From: Selaginella tamariscina
Taxonomy: Eukaryota > Streptophyta > Lycopodiopsida > Selaginellales > Selaginellaceae
Reading direction: 5' to 3'
Assembly: GCA_003024785.1 (NCBI GenBank)
Contig: PUQB01000120.1
Location: forward strand, 314,891-378,890
Length of the DNA: 64,000 bases
Shown here piece after piece: positions 24,209 through 37,244 of the stretch (position 1 is the stretch's first letter; every line of letters begins with the position of its first letter). The position numbers were made by a program, and so were the translations under genes. Below the pieces are notes generated by a model. The model saw only the letters and a program-made list of their open reading frames with translations. It had not been told where the DNA came from and ran no database searches.

Positions 24209-24508
24209 GCACACACACACGAAAGAGTTCGATATTATCGAGGTGACAAGTCAAAGTCTGCCATTGTTCTTAAAGAATTTACTATTATAAACCCAGAAGA
24301 TACCTATCATAGCACTTGTTCACTTGCAGCTGGACACGTCGAGGCTTAATTTAATTAATTATTTAACCAATAATTTAAGTATTCCTCATTGTTTGTTCCA
24401 GCTGTTAAATTTAACATTGAGCATCCTGAGTCAAATAGCTCATTCAGTTTCTGAAAGCCAAGCTTCTATATATACACGCAATCGCACACATACGTATACA
24501 TAAACTTC
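23932..24508 (+). promoter_or_regulatory. Upstream region of acireductone dioxygenase copy 1 (shared block)
   Basis: This block recurs upstream of copy 2 (27524-28068) and copy 3 (34441-34800, inverted). Shared phrases include GACAGCTCTCA, CACCCTTGTCAATTGCAACT, GCTTGGTCAACTATGG, ATCATGTGATATAAGCAA and CAGCTGGACACGT, so it likely holds the promoter and 5' UTR. TTGGTCAA contains a W-box-like TGAC core on the minus strand. The CT/CA microsatellite tract in the middle (24110-24225) varies between copies. Confidence 0.55.
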
Positions 24509-25510
24509 ATGGAGGCGTGGTATATGAACGACTCAAGTGATGATCAGCGGCTTCCACATCATCTGCATCCCATGCAGTTTGTTTCACATGAAAAACTGAA
24601 AGGTTTAAGAGAGTTTAAGAAAGTTTAAGCGAGTTTAACAAGATCTTTGTATTTACTGCAGGTTTAGGCGTGTTACACTGGAAAATAGATGCGGATCGAT
24701 ATGAGAATGATCCAAAGCTGCAAGAGATCCGTGTTCAAAGAGGATATTGTTATCAGGTAGAGGAGTGTGCATAATTAATAAAACGATCTATAAACTTGTT
24801 TAATTTTTGCTAATGTAGAATTATATGCATTTTTTGAGCAGGATATAATCACGGTGTGTCCAGAAAAGTTGCAAAACTATGAAGAGAAGATCAAGAGCTT
24901 CTATGTAGAACATATTCATCTGGATGAAGAGATCCGCTACTGCCTGGATGGAAGTGGTAAGAGAGAGAGAGAGAATGCACGTTGAGATTGTCACTGTCAT
25001 GCATATGACTGTATGTATGTGTTCTTATGTGTACACACACTTGTATACACATGTGCATATGATGACTGTCTATGTTTACGAAGGTTATTTTGATGTGCGG
25101 GACTTGGAAGATCGATGGATTCGTATATGGGTGAAGAAAGGAGATATGATTGTGTTACCTGCAGGTAGCTACCATAGATTCACTCTTGATCACAACAACT
25201 ACATTAAGGCGAGTGTCTCTCTCTGTGTGTGTACGTGCCGGTGGTGTGTGTGTGTGTGTGAGTGTCATTCAATGCAAACGTTTTATATGCATAAATCACA
25301 AATTACAGGCAATGAGATTGTTTGTTGGAGAGCCTGTTTGGACACCTTATAATAGGCCTCAGGATGACCATCCAATAAGGTAAATATTAATGTGTGTATG
25401 TGCGCGCGTGCGTGTCCATTTAAGAAGCGTAATTTGGTAACTATTTGTTCTGCAGGAGGCAATATGTTGGTCATATAAAACAGCAAGTACATGAGTATTT
25501 CTACCATTGA
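24509..25510 (+). CDS. ARD: Acireductone dioxygenase, copy 1
   Basis: Methionine-salvage cupin that oxidises the acireductone to 2-keto-4-methylthiobutyrate (Fe form). Six exons join to 184 codons: 24509-24602, 24662-24756, 24842-24956, 25084-25208, 25309-25379, 25456-25510. The start MEAWYM and DQRLPHH match the family N-terminus. The metal ligands are visible: H87 and H89 with E93 in HIHLDEE, and H132 in PAGSYHRFT. Then follow [15 protein letters not shown] and the C-terminus. All introns are GT-AG except intron 4, which reads AAG|GCGAGT, a GC-AG intron also kept in copy 2. The last exon differs from copy 2 after RRQYVG: the GRLGPKYIPV-type ending is lost and replaced by [12 protein letters not shown]. 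This truncated tail is unusual but distant from the active site. This is the only one of the three copies with an intact frame. Confidence 0.88.
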
Positions 25511-26916
25511 AATGATATGTGTGTGTGTGTTAGGCGTGTGTATTGCGTGTGTGTAACACTAACTAATACAAACATACTTGGCATGGATGAAATGAAGGAA
25601 AGATACAAAAGAATTTATAATTATTAAAATTAAAAAAATTATTAAAAAACTCAAATGTATAATTTATTATTCATATAATAGTATTTCATTTAATATACTT
25701 GTAATATTTTGTATACAGTCCATTTTATGTTAATTAATAAAGCTTATTAATTTTTGTATGTTTTACATGTGTGCTCGTCTTATATGTTTCTATATGGGCA
25801 TTGCGTGTTTATAAGATTCAATTTATTACTCTTTACATACTGATTAACAGTTATTTCAAATAAATTTATATTTACATTTTTATTTCTAATTTTAGAAGGT
25901 TATAAGGGATAGTTTAATAATGTACATTAAATTTTTTATTTAAAATATTAAATTGTCGTACCCTCCGTACTTTGAGGGTAAGATAATTTAAATATTAATT
26001 AACACTGAAGTATTAACTTAACTCAGCTGGTTCACATGTGACTTTCAAACATCACATAATATTATAATGCTAAATCATGTATTATATAAATATTCATTAT
26101 ATTTGTATATAAACCATAGACATATTATACTATATTATATGTATGTAAATAATGTTTACACAATGTATATTTTTGTTTTATTGAATTTATTCTATTTAAA
26201 TTAATTTTAAAAACAGACTATAGAAATCCTTAATTTTTAAATAGCATGGTAGAGTTAGCAAAGATAACTTACATAACTCAAGTCGTGATAAATTAATAAC
26301 TTTAATTGAGTGAATTCAACTCCTGTTAAGTTTAAGTTAAACTAGTATTGCCTATGTATCCACAGTCTATTTGTCATATCTACGTTATAAATTTAAATTT
26401 GAAATTAACTTGAATTTGAAAGAATTTAAATTTGAACTTATCAAATATTTTATAACCGTTGTTTCGATGTTAATGAAACTACTGTGAATTAATTTTTATT
26501 AAACTTAATAACATTTAAATTTTTGAGCTTTGTCACATTACAAAGATTAACATCGAAATGGTAATTTATCACGTGAAATTTTTTTATTTGATTTTATACA
26601 ATTTATTATTATATTTATTTTAAACGAAGGTATATACGCGGTTGTATATATATATCTTGGATTATATATATACACGTATAATATACATTGTGTAAACATT
26701 ATTAAAGATGTATATACATATTTATTTAAAACAAAAATACATTGTCTAAACATTATTTACATAACATATAATACATGATTTAGCATTATAATATACAGTA
26801 TAGCAAATATTAATACAAGTATATACATCTTTTGGCTAACCAAAAAACTCTAAATAGATTAAAAAAAAAACAACATATAAACATTAATATTGACATAACA
26901 TACAGTAAATAATTCA

Positions 26917-26955
<39 letters not shown>

Positions 26956-27523
26956 TGTAAACACATAAAAGTAATTAGTAATTATAAATTATAAATAGAC
27001 CAAAATATTAATTCTATAAGCTAATTACAAATATTAAAAGCTAATGAATAATACATTATAAAAAATAATGAAGTACAACTATATATAATACTTATATGCG
27101 TTTGTAAACACATAAATTGATAAATATATATTAGAACAGATTAATTATATAAGTGAATTTTAAATACTAAAAGACTTTACCATGTTGTATAAAAGGATTT
27201 AAATTTATTTATTTTTATCTTAAAAGCCATTGATAATTAATGATAGATGTACTTGCATTACTCAGACTCACACATTTACACACACATAGGATTTCTTCAT
27301 TTGTATATTTCATTTCACATAAATAATACTTAATATTTTAATATGTTATAGCTTATATGACAGTATATATACATATATTTTAATTAATATTTATAACATA
27401 AGTGTGAACTATGATAAGGGGTTTAAGTTTTAAGATGCAGTATGTTATATATAATTAAGATTTACTAAGTATATATAATATTTTAATTTAAAATGTACAT
27501 ATAAGGGTTTTCATTTACTAATA
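25511..27523. other. AT-rich spacer between acireductone dioxygenase copies
   Basis: No gene seen. It contains a (GT)n tract at about 26921-26953 and many short A/T runs. Confidence 0.5.
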
Positions 27524-27609
27524 TGACAGCTCTCAATTTGGATTGCATTCCAGGTTCATGCCCTCGTACATTGAACGATGTCCACCCTTGTCAATTGCAA
27601 CTTGCATAA

Positions 27610-27677
<68 letters not shown>

Positions 27678-28068
27678 AATTAGAATTGTGTATAGGCTTT
27701 GCTTGGTCAACTATGGTATCATGTGATATAAGCAACTAACACACGCACGCACACACACACAAACACACCCACACACACGGATATTATCTACCATTGTTCT
27801 TAAAGAATTAACTTCTATAAACCCAGAAGATAAGTATCATAACACTGGTCCACTTGCAGCTGGACACGTATAGCTTCATTTAATTAATTAATTAATCAAT
27901 AATTTAAGTATTCCTCATTGTTTGTTCCAGCTGTTAAATGGTACCCTGAGCTTCCTGAGTCAAATAGCCCATTCGGTTTCTGAAAGCTAAGTTTATATAT
28001 ACACACTCCAGTGTACACACATGCACACACACACCACACACACACACACACACGTATACACGAACTTC
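27524..28068 (+). promoter_or_regulatory. Upstream region of acireductone dioxygenase copy 2 (shared block)
   Basis: Homologous to 23932-24508 with the same order of phrases. It is expanded by a (TA)n tract (about 27613-27675) and carries CA repeats at 27740-27778 and 28020-28052. Confidence 0.55.
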
Positions 28069-29060
28069 ATGGAGACGTGGTATATGGACGACTCAAGTGA
28101 TGATCAGCGGCTTCCACATCATCTGATCCCATGGTTTCACATGAAAAACTGAAAGGTTTATGGTAGTTTAAGAAAGTTTAAGCGAGTCTTGTATTTACTG
28201 CAGGTTTAGGTGCGTTACACTGGAAAATGGATGCGGATCGATATGAGAATGATCCGAAGCTGCAAGAAATACGCGATCAAAGAGGATATTGTTATCAGGT
28301 AGAGATCGCTCATATAGGATCTGCATAATTAATATAAAATGATTTAATTTAATAAACTTGTTTAAATCTTGCTAATGTAGAATTATTTGCATTTTTGAGC
28401 AGGATATAATCACGGTGTGTCCAGAAAAGCTGCAAAATTATGAAGAGAAGATCAAGAGCTTCTATGTAGAACATATTCATCTTGATGAAGAGATCCGCTA
28501 CTGCCTGGATGGAAGTGGTAAGAGAGAGAGAGAGAGAGAATGCATGTTGAGATTGTCACTGTTATGCATATGACTGTATGTATGTGTCCTTATGTGTACA
28601 CACATTTGTATACACATGTGCATACGATGACTGCCTATGTTTACGAAGGTTATTTTGATGTGCGAGACTTAGAAGATCGATGGATTCGTATATGGGTGAA
28701 GAAAGGAGATATGATTGTGTTACCTGCAGGTAGCTACCATAGATTCACTCTTGATCACAACAATTACATCAAGGCGAGTGTCTCTCTCTGTGTATGCGTG
28801 GGCGTGTGTGTGTGGCTGTGTTATTCAATGCAAACGTTTCATATGATAAATCACAAATTACAGGCAATGAGATTGTTTGTTGGAGAGCCTGTTTGGACAC
28901 CTTATAATAGGCCTCAAGATGAACGTCCAATAAGGTAAACTTTAATGTGTGTGCGTGTGCGTGCGTGCGTGTGTCCATTTAAGAAGCATAATTTGGTGAC
29001 TATTTGTTCTGCAGGAGGCAATATATTGGTCGGTTGGGGCCAAAATATATACCAGTATAA
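28069..29060 (+). pseudogene. Acireductone dioxygenase, copy 2 (exon 1 frameshift)
   Basis: Same six-exon layout as copy 1: 28069-28155, 28204-28298, 28403-28517, 28649-28773, 28864-28934, 29015-29060. Exons 2-5 are the same length as in copy 1 and encode nearly the same protein, including HIHLDEE and PAGSYHRFT, with the same GC-AG intron 4 (AAG|GCGAGT). Exon 1 is 7 bases shorter than in copy 1 because of losses at about 28127-28135, which put TGA in frame before the splice site. The last exon keeps what looks like the ancestral ending RRQYIGRLGPKYIPV. Without an alternative start or donor the copy cannot make a full enzyme. An alternative is a recent lesion or a sequencing error in a functional gene. 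Confidence 0.75.
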
Positions 29061-32000
29061 AACAGCAAGTAAATGCGTATTCTACCATTGAAATGAATCT
29101 ATTTCTATTGCATTGTATTAATTAGTTAAATTGTGTCACACACAACACACGCAATACATACACATGCCTAACACATACATACACATGCAACTGGTTTACA
29201 TCATACACAGTGATGCCAACATGGATAGCATTGAAAAGAAGGAAAGGTACAACCATTTTTATAATAACGTAATTACTGTGTTTTCAAATTATGGATTTTA
29301 ATATTATGAGTTATTTTTTCCTTAATATGACATTTATAGTAAAAAAAACAAAAAGAATGTGTTAATATTTAACACTAAATTTCATGAAAGGAAGTAAGAA
29401 AAAGAACTACTTATTTAATGACAAACATGTACAAGTTGTCGACAAGTTATCATCCGTTAACGTATGCACAAATGTATAATTTATTATTCAGTTTGAAAAT
29501 GTTTTAAAAACTATCCTCACACACACTATAACATACATGTATATATAAATTATCGGAGTAAATTCAACTTACATTGAAGTTAATTCACTAAATATGATTC
29601 AATTTTTCATTAAAATCTAATTATAGTTGAACTGATTAAATTGTTTATAACTCTAAGAATTAAAAATTGTACTAAAATTTATATTAATAAACCCAAATAT
29701 ATTTAAAATATAATATGATGTAAAAGTATATACAAGAATATGTTATAAAATCCGATAATGTACTATAATTAATATTCATATATTATGAAATCCTTTATTA
29801 TTATTATAGTATCGTACATATATCAAGTAGAAAATACAATATAGGCTAGATTTTCATAAATATGATAAACGTATACAATATACTATAATATGTGTATATA
29901 TTAAATATAATAAATGATTGTACAGTTTATGTAATTAATATCGTTAGAATACATGATCTTAATGTGTTATATTTTTAAATATTTCAAAAATCTAATGAAT
30001 ATTCAAAATTTTATGTACAAGGTTTTCTCCGTGATTCAAATTCAGGTTAAAAAATAATAAATAGGTTTAACGAAGTTAAGTAAAATTACGTAATTATATA
30101 TAGACGTAATTATATTAGATAATATATATATCATTAAGGTAAACTTTCTTTTGTATACATAAAATCCATATATCTATGTATTATATATTTATGTGCGAGT
30201 CTATATATTAATCTATCTATATTTTAAACGCTGGTTGTAGCTTTTATATGCCACATGTCAACCTGGATATTGAAGGATAGAGATAATCTGTATGCATAGT
30301 ATTCATCGTAAAAAAAATTTGCAAATCAGATTCATTATAATTATAACTCATAAAAAATTAAATCCACATCTTAATCGATCATATTTATTATAATTGTAAC
30401 ATATATGTATCAATATTTAAAGATACACACTTTTATAGATAAATAGTTAGATAGATAAAGAGAATGTACATAAATTTTTATATATCTTATATACATACCT
30501 AAAGAGATACCTTACACACATATAAGTGCATGTATATATGTGTAATTATAATTAAATTTAGGCTAGTTTTCACAGTTGAATCCCCTTCCTTATCACATAA
30601 TTATTTTAATAATTCTATATGTATTTAGAGGATATAAAAATTAAAAAGATCTTACTCTAGAATTAATACATCTCGATGCTTTTCTTCAATTGAAATATTA
30701 TTATTGTAATTAGAAATTATGAAATTATTTTAAACTCATTTTGATGCAGTTCTTTTAAACAATCGATATCTGTAATCGTTTTTTATTTGTCTTGCTCAAG
30801 CATTTCAATGCTTTTCTCTTCATCTCCAATATAAACAAATAACATCTTAGTTCATATTAAATATATACTAAAAGTACATAGCCAACTTCCTTCAACCATC
30901 GTCTAAAAATATTAATTTGTGTTATTCATATGTATACATATAAATAACACGTATATACATAACAATGTGTGTATTGCATGTATGTATATATGCTTGTACA
31001 CATAAACATGTGTATATGCACATGTATATATTAAAAATTTAAAATACAAACAAACATTATAATGCTGATAAATTGCATTTATACCACTTATACATGCACG
31101 TGTGTGTCTATCTACGTGTGTGTGTGCATGAGTGTGCATATTAAAATAAATGATGCATTATAAATTGGTATCAACAAATAAAGTATATATATTAATCTAA
31201 TATATAAATATATATATATAACAAATATGAACCTAAAAATATCAATATATAAAATCTTATTAAAATTTATTAAAATGTATACCTTTTGTTGAATCATTTG
31301 AGGTTTTTTTCATAGTTTCTATAAATAATGTGTTCGAAAATAATAATATAAACATTTAAAATTGCTATATCTAAATGTGAGTGTAAAGACGATTGAATTT
31401 TTTTTTTATTCCCACGTGTGCCCATAATCTCGGTGAAGACATTTCAAAACATTGTGAATTATGACAATTTTAAGTTTTTTTGAATTAGTGGGAGATTTAA
31501 TAAATAAAAAAAGATATAAAGAAAAATTATAAATAAAAGAATCATTATTTTATTAAATAAAATTATTAATTCTTTAGTATTTAAAATTAAAGTATCATAA
31601 CAATATTAATAAATAATAAATAAAATGTATCAAAAATGTATTCATCTATTTAGTTTATTAACTATGCTTAATAAGTATTATTTATATGTGACTATATGTA
31701 AAATAATATAAATATAAATGTGCAACATATGTTTACATACCATTTTCTACGTTTGGAAGATGTTTTACTTTCCTTGTTAAAACGTTACATGTTGTATTTT
31801 ATATTACTTTGATAATAGTTTGCTTAATTAATTTTTCAGATCTTTTATTATAGAAAATAAAAATAACTTAAATGGAATATTTATTTACACGTTTGTTTAT
31901 ACATAATAAAAAATCTGTAATCTAATTGGAAAATAAAATATTAACCTCAATTTAAATCATCATAGCCAAATTCCCCAAATAAAATTCAAATACATATTAA

Positions 32001-34285
32001 TTAAAGTCCACACTAATAAATAGTGAATTTAAAACTTCTATTAGAACAAATAATTGAGAATTGAACTTGTCATTTTTAATAATACATGACATTGTATTAA
32101 ATGTGTCATTATATTAATATAGATAAATTAAAAAAGAATTCGATTAAACAAGTTATCTTTTGAGTAATTTCATTAAACACAATGAACTAATAAAAATATT
32201 AATAACATGGTTTTTCATATATTGAAAATATTTTTGTATGGTTTATAAACCAGTTTCTTGAGTGTTAATTTCAAAATATTAAAATATTATTATGCATAAT
32301 GATTATATAAGGTTTTTTTAAGTTTAATATTCATTTTATAATGAACAAAAGGACTTGTTTAATAACATCTTCAACATATAGAATAGCATATTAATTTAAA
32401 TGTTGAAATTTGACATATATATTAAATAAAACTAATAACCATAAAAAATTGGAAGTTCTCTCGTCTTAAATATTATATTGAAATGAAAAATCCTTATTTG
32501 AGAATCTTATACATTATATTATAAATTATATTTTTTTAATTATAAATCATATTTTAAGTTTAAAAGAGAGTATAATAATTCATTATGATCTTCAAAGATT
32601 ATGAATTAATAATGTTGTTTATTTAAAATCGATAAAAGAATCACTATAGATTTTAATAACATTTGAATGTATTAAGGATTTCTTTTATACTATTTCAACT
32701 ATTAAAGTTTTATATCTAAATACAAGAGTAATTTAAAACGATGTGTTAAAAAATAATAAAATTATGAGTTTTAAATTTCATAATTATCTTTATCTTTTAT
32801 GAGCAAAGTTAATTGACTTTATAATACATACATATTATCTATATACTTTAATATTCTAATATAGGATAAATTACCAATAATTTTGATTAATAAATTAATT
32901 TCACATGTGAGGGACACTTTAAGCACTTTGGTTATTATAATAAGGAGGGTCACTATAAAGCAAATTTTAATTTATTTTTATATCACACATAAAAGAGTTT
33001 GTTTATGAAATTATATGCAAATTTGAATTGACTTTTCAAGAATTTTTATAAAAAGTCAAGTTTATTATCTTATGCATTTTTTTATTATAAAATAATGTTG
33101 ATTTCTTATTTAAAACGATATTAACAAGTATGAAATATTATACTGAAGTTAGATTATTTGTCGATACATTTGGAATAATATACATTCGAGACTTAATTAA
33201 ACAGTGTACACTAGAATCAATTGTAATCATTATTTATATATTACACTCTTTAATAATGTTAATATGGATATACGATAAATATTTAATGGCTTATGATAAA
33301 AATAATGAAATGTGTTATGTTAATTATAAGAAAATAATATATTTTTAATAAAATATATATAAAATTAATAAATATACAAGTATGTACTTTTTCACAACTT
33401 AAAACTTAAAAGAATGTTTAAATCTTTTGATACTATATTCCTTAATTAGCTTATACATATATACGTTAGAAATTATTTTTCTTTATATAAGTATAATATG
33501 TCTCTTAATTTTGAGTTGTTATATAAAATAAACATGCTTAAATACTTAGTAATAATATGTAAAATCATTTTTTTCCTTTGCCTTCAAGCATGTAATTAAA
33601 AATTAAATATTTTGTTTATATATATATATTATAAACATAATATATATGTTTATATCTTTACTTTTTTTTTTATAAGTGAATGAATTAAAAAAATAATTTA
33701 TAATTTCATATCAACTTTTTATAATGTTGTCTTCAAGTGTAACATTCTACCTGAAAAACCTTTTTAAAAAGTTTAAACATATTTCATCCGTTGAAGTTAA
33801 GGTTTTATAATTAAGAAAGAATTATGTTTTATTATTTAATTCAATTATTTGGATGTTATATTACATGATAATAGAATAACGATGATTCGCTTTTGAAAAT
33901 GTAGAAGAATCGTACGTGAGAGTACTAATATATATCAATAGATATTTAAATGTCTTATTCCAAATAAGCAAAGATAGTAATTTATTATTTTACTCATTTG
34001 ATAATTCTTTATGTCTTATTAAGAATCAAATAACAATTTTATGTTTTTTTCGTTTTGTTAAACATTAAAAATCCATGTAAAATGATCCTTATTTCAATGA
34101 TATTAAAAAGGACCAAACTTTTATCATTTACAATTAAATATTTATCTTTATTTAAAAGAAATAAATTAAGAAACTAAATATTTATTATTAACAAAGGCAA
34201 TATAAAGTTAATGTTACAAAGTTGCTCTTTAATTAATGATATTCTCTACTAGTGTTTATAAATCATTTTATTAATTATGGACATT
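29061..34285. other. Very AT-rich gene desert
   Basis: Over 5 kb without a convincing gene or RNA. Open frames here are short and made of AT-rich or CA/TA-repeat codons. There are short CA/GT tracts (about 31090-31135). Confidence 0.5.
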
Positions 34286-34440
34286 CTATATCCTCTTTGA
34301 GCACGAATCTTCAGGTCATTCTCATATAAATCCGTATCCATTTTCTCAAAGATCTAATTAAACTTGCTTAAACTTTCTTAAACTCCCTTAAACTTTTCAG
34401 TTTTTCATGTGCTAGACTCGTCCATATACCACGCCTCCAT
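34286..34440 (-). pseudogene. Acireductone dioxygenase, copy 3 remnant (exons 1-2)
   Basis: On the minus strand ATG at 34440 starts MEAWYMDES. A deletion then joins to CATGAAAAACTGAAAA and the intron 1 phrase with repeated GAGTTTAAG. A worn exon 2 follows (KMDTDLYENDLKIRAQRGY in one frame, 34290-34350). Nothing of exons 3-6 follows. The typical upstream block continues at 34441-34800, so this is a 5'-end duplicate in opposite orientation to copies 1 and 2. Confidence 0.75.
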
Positions 34441-34800
34441 GGAGTTTGTGTGTACGTGTGTGCATGCTCGTGTGTATATATCCTCAAGAGTCAGACCATT
34501 TAACAGCTGGAACAAATAAATTAGTTAATTAAAATTAAACCTTCACGTGTCCAGCTGCAAGTGGACAAGTTTTATCTCCTGGGTTTATTAGCAGTTAATT
34601 CTTTAAGAACTCGTCACCTTGATAATATGGAAAACTTGTGTCTGTGAGAAAGAGAGTGCGTGTGTGTTAGTTGCTTATATCACATGATACCATAGTTGAC
34701 CAAGCAAAGCATACACACAAAGTTTAATTAAACATGTATATAAATGATTGATAAGGATGGACATCAAATAAAGTCCAATATACGAGGAATGTGATCCATT
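34441..34800 (-). repeat. Inverted third copy of the ARD upstream block
   Basis: Contains, on the minus strand, GCTTGGTCAACTATGG, ATCATGTGATATAAGCAA and AACAGCTGG..CAGCTGGACACGTG-like phrases in the same order as upstream of copies 1 and 2. Similarity fades near 34800. Confidence 0.65.
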
Positions 34801-35999
34801 ATACTTGTATTAGTAAATGAAATCTCTTAAGATTATGTACATTTTAAATAAAAAGTATATTTATGCTTAATAAATCTTAATTATACATGTTTAGCACACT
34901 AGATCTTAAAAAATGCCCCGTGAATATTTATCTAGGTTTCACACTTCACGTTATGAAGTGTAAATTTAAAATAGATGTATGTATAGTTGTATAAACTAAT
35001 TATATTAAATATTAAGGTATCGTTTATGTGAAATGAAATATGCAAATGAATAAATCACATGATTATGCTTATGTGTATGTATATGTGTGTGTGTGTGAAT
35101 AATGCATAAAAAAGAAACCAAAAGAAAAAAATCAAAATTCTTTTATACACATGCGAATTATAATACGTTATGTATTATATAAGTCTTTCAATATTTATAA
35201 TCGACTTATAGAGTTAATAATTTAATCTGTTATAAATTATAACTACTAATTTATGTGTTATAAACTCATATAAGTATTTTAATTACATATAATACTCTTT
35301 ATAATAATTTAATATAGGTTCTCTTTCTATACAGATTTATACTTCTCAATATTTATTATGTGTTATTTAAAATATTAACGTTTAATATGTACATAAATAT
35401 AGATTTTTTTGGTTAGCCAATATTTGTATAGACTTGCATTTTATTCGTTTCTATAATAACTTATGGATATACTAAGTCTTTAAATATTCTATATCTTTTA
35501 ATAAAAAATTAATAAATTAATTTAGGTTTTAAATATATTATTCTCTCATTGTTACTCTTTTTATATTCTAATAATTTAAAATAACTTCTAATTATTAATT
35601 TAAAATAAACTTAGCATATTCTAATTTATTCTTAATCTATTCTAATATAATAGGAATATATAAATATAACTCTAACGTCTACATACAACATTGTACACAC
35701 TACCACACACATGCAAAGAAGTGATGGAATCGTATATAGGAATATAACCAAATACACACACACACACACACACTTTGATACATATCACACACACAACGTC
35801 TTAACCAATCCAAAACTAAAACGGACAACATAAGTTCAATTGAGATTAGTGCTTTCAAATTTTTTATTTATGTTTAAAATTTATTTTATTAAACTTGGTT
35901 TAACTCTTTATTTATGTGGATTGCAATAATCAAACACAACATGCAGAATATTCAAATTAGTATAAATTTGCCGTGTAATATATAGAATGTAATACAATA

Positions 36000-36420
36000 T
36001 TTACTATTCTATCCCATCAGAATTTATATATATTCAGCACACAGATTGTTAAGTACGTGTATATAATGGAAGTATATGTATGTGTGTGTGTGTCATATGT
36101 ATGCATGTTATATAACTTTGGCATATTCTGTTTGTCATCGAGCGTCTATTTAATTTATAAACATTCATTCTGTCAAGGGTTCAAACCACCGTTTTTTGCA
36201 GCTTCTTTAAAGATAAAAGTATTTTTTGTTTTTCTTAGATTTTAACAATATATAGTTATTTCATTTTATTTATATTAAAATAATTAACCGACTGAGGATA
36301 TGCAATACTCGAAAACGTTATAATGTATTTATATACTGTATTGGCATATGTAATTTTAACTTGAAGTTTCAATTTAAAACTTAATAAATTTCAAAGGTAT
36401 ATACTTTTATTTAAGGGGCT
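36000..36420 (+). repeat. Dispersed direct repeat, copy 1 of 3
   Basis: Shares ATAACTTTGGCATATTCTGTTT, a GTCATATGTATG tract, AAAGTATTTTT and TTTTAA..ATATA with 38830-39210 and 39360-39770. All three start near a CAGCACACA.AGAT phrase and run in the same direction. It is AT-rich, with no coding potential. Confidence 0.6.
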
Positions 36421-36717
36421 CTGTTTTTTCTTGTAATTAAGACGTTTTAATTTTAGTTCCAACAATTAACTGTTTTTAAACCCATGAATAAAATTTTTTA
36501 ACATATTTTTGCACCTCATGTACAAAAACAAAAATACTAATCCTAATTATAAGGAAATCAGAATATACAGACTAATATAGTATAATTAATTACTATATAT
36601 ACAGTATAGAGTATAGAATTACTGTATATTAGTTTACTATTATGTTGTTCATTCGTATATAGTTTTCCATGCATATCTGTGTTATCAATTTTTAATATAT
36701 TATTATTTGTGTGTGTG

Positions 36718-36794
36718 TGAGGATGGCCGAGTTGGTCTAAGGCGCCAGTTCAGGTACTGGTCCGGAAGGACATGGGTTCAAATACACATTCACG
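36718..36794 (+). pseudogene. tRNA-Leu(CAG) pseudogene
   Basis: The D arm (GGCCGAGTTGGTCTAAGGC) and anticodon stem CCAGT/ACTGG are present, but the anticodon loop has only 6 bases (TCAGGT). The T stem is damaged (GGGTTCAAATACAC) and the acceptor stem (GTGAGGA against ATTCAC) no longer pairs. Confidence 0.7.
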
Positions 36795-37165
36795 TTTTTT
36801 TTTTAATTTTTAATGTTTAAATCATGTGTTATTTAAAAATTATATATTTAATATGTATATAAACATACACATATATAATGTTTACACAATGTCTTTTATT
36901 TTTCTATAAGGAAATTCTATGATAAAATCCTATTTCGTTATCACTATTAATAGTCTTTATAGTTGTTAATAAATTTAAATGTTATTAAGTTTTTATAAAA
37001 TTAACTCAACAATTTCATTAGCATCAAATTTAATAGGAGTTGAATTCACTCAATTAACATAAGTTATTTAAATTATCTTTGCCAACTCAACTTAATTCCA
37101 AAATTAAAAGGGTATATCATAAATATATATAAGAAACTCATTTAGAGCAGCATGAATTTTTGTAA

Positions 37166-37244
37166 GTCAGGATGGCCGAGTTGGTCTAAGCGCTAGTTTC
37201 AGGTACTAGTCCGAAAGGGCATGGTTCGAATCCCATTCCTGACA
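37166..37244 (+). pseudogene. tRNA-Leu(CAG), copy with two 1-base deletions
   Basis: Identical to the intact copy at 40240-40320 except for one missing G at the D-arm/anticodon-stem junction (TAAGCGCT) and one missing G in the T stem (ATGGTTCG). Acceptor stem GTCAGGA/TCCTGAC and anticodon CAG are intact. It is either a fresh pseudogene or affected by sequencing error. Confidence 0.7.

Noticed and set aside
26547..33348. Several 60-75 codon frames in the 26-33 kb desert
   Set aside because: Composition is only Ile/Tyr/Asn/Lys or Thr/His from AT and CA repeats, with no conserved motif.
36718..36794. Functional tRNA-Leu
   Set aside because: Six-base anticodon loop and unpaired acceptor and T stems.
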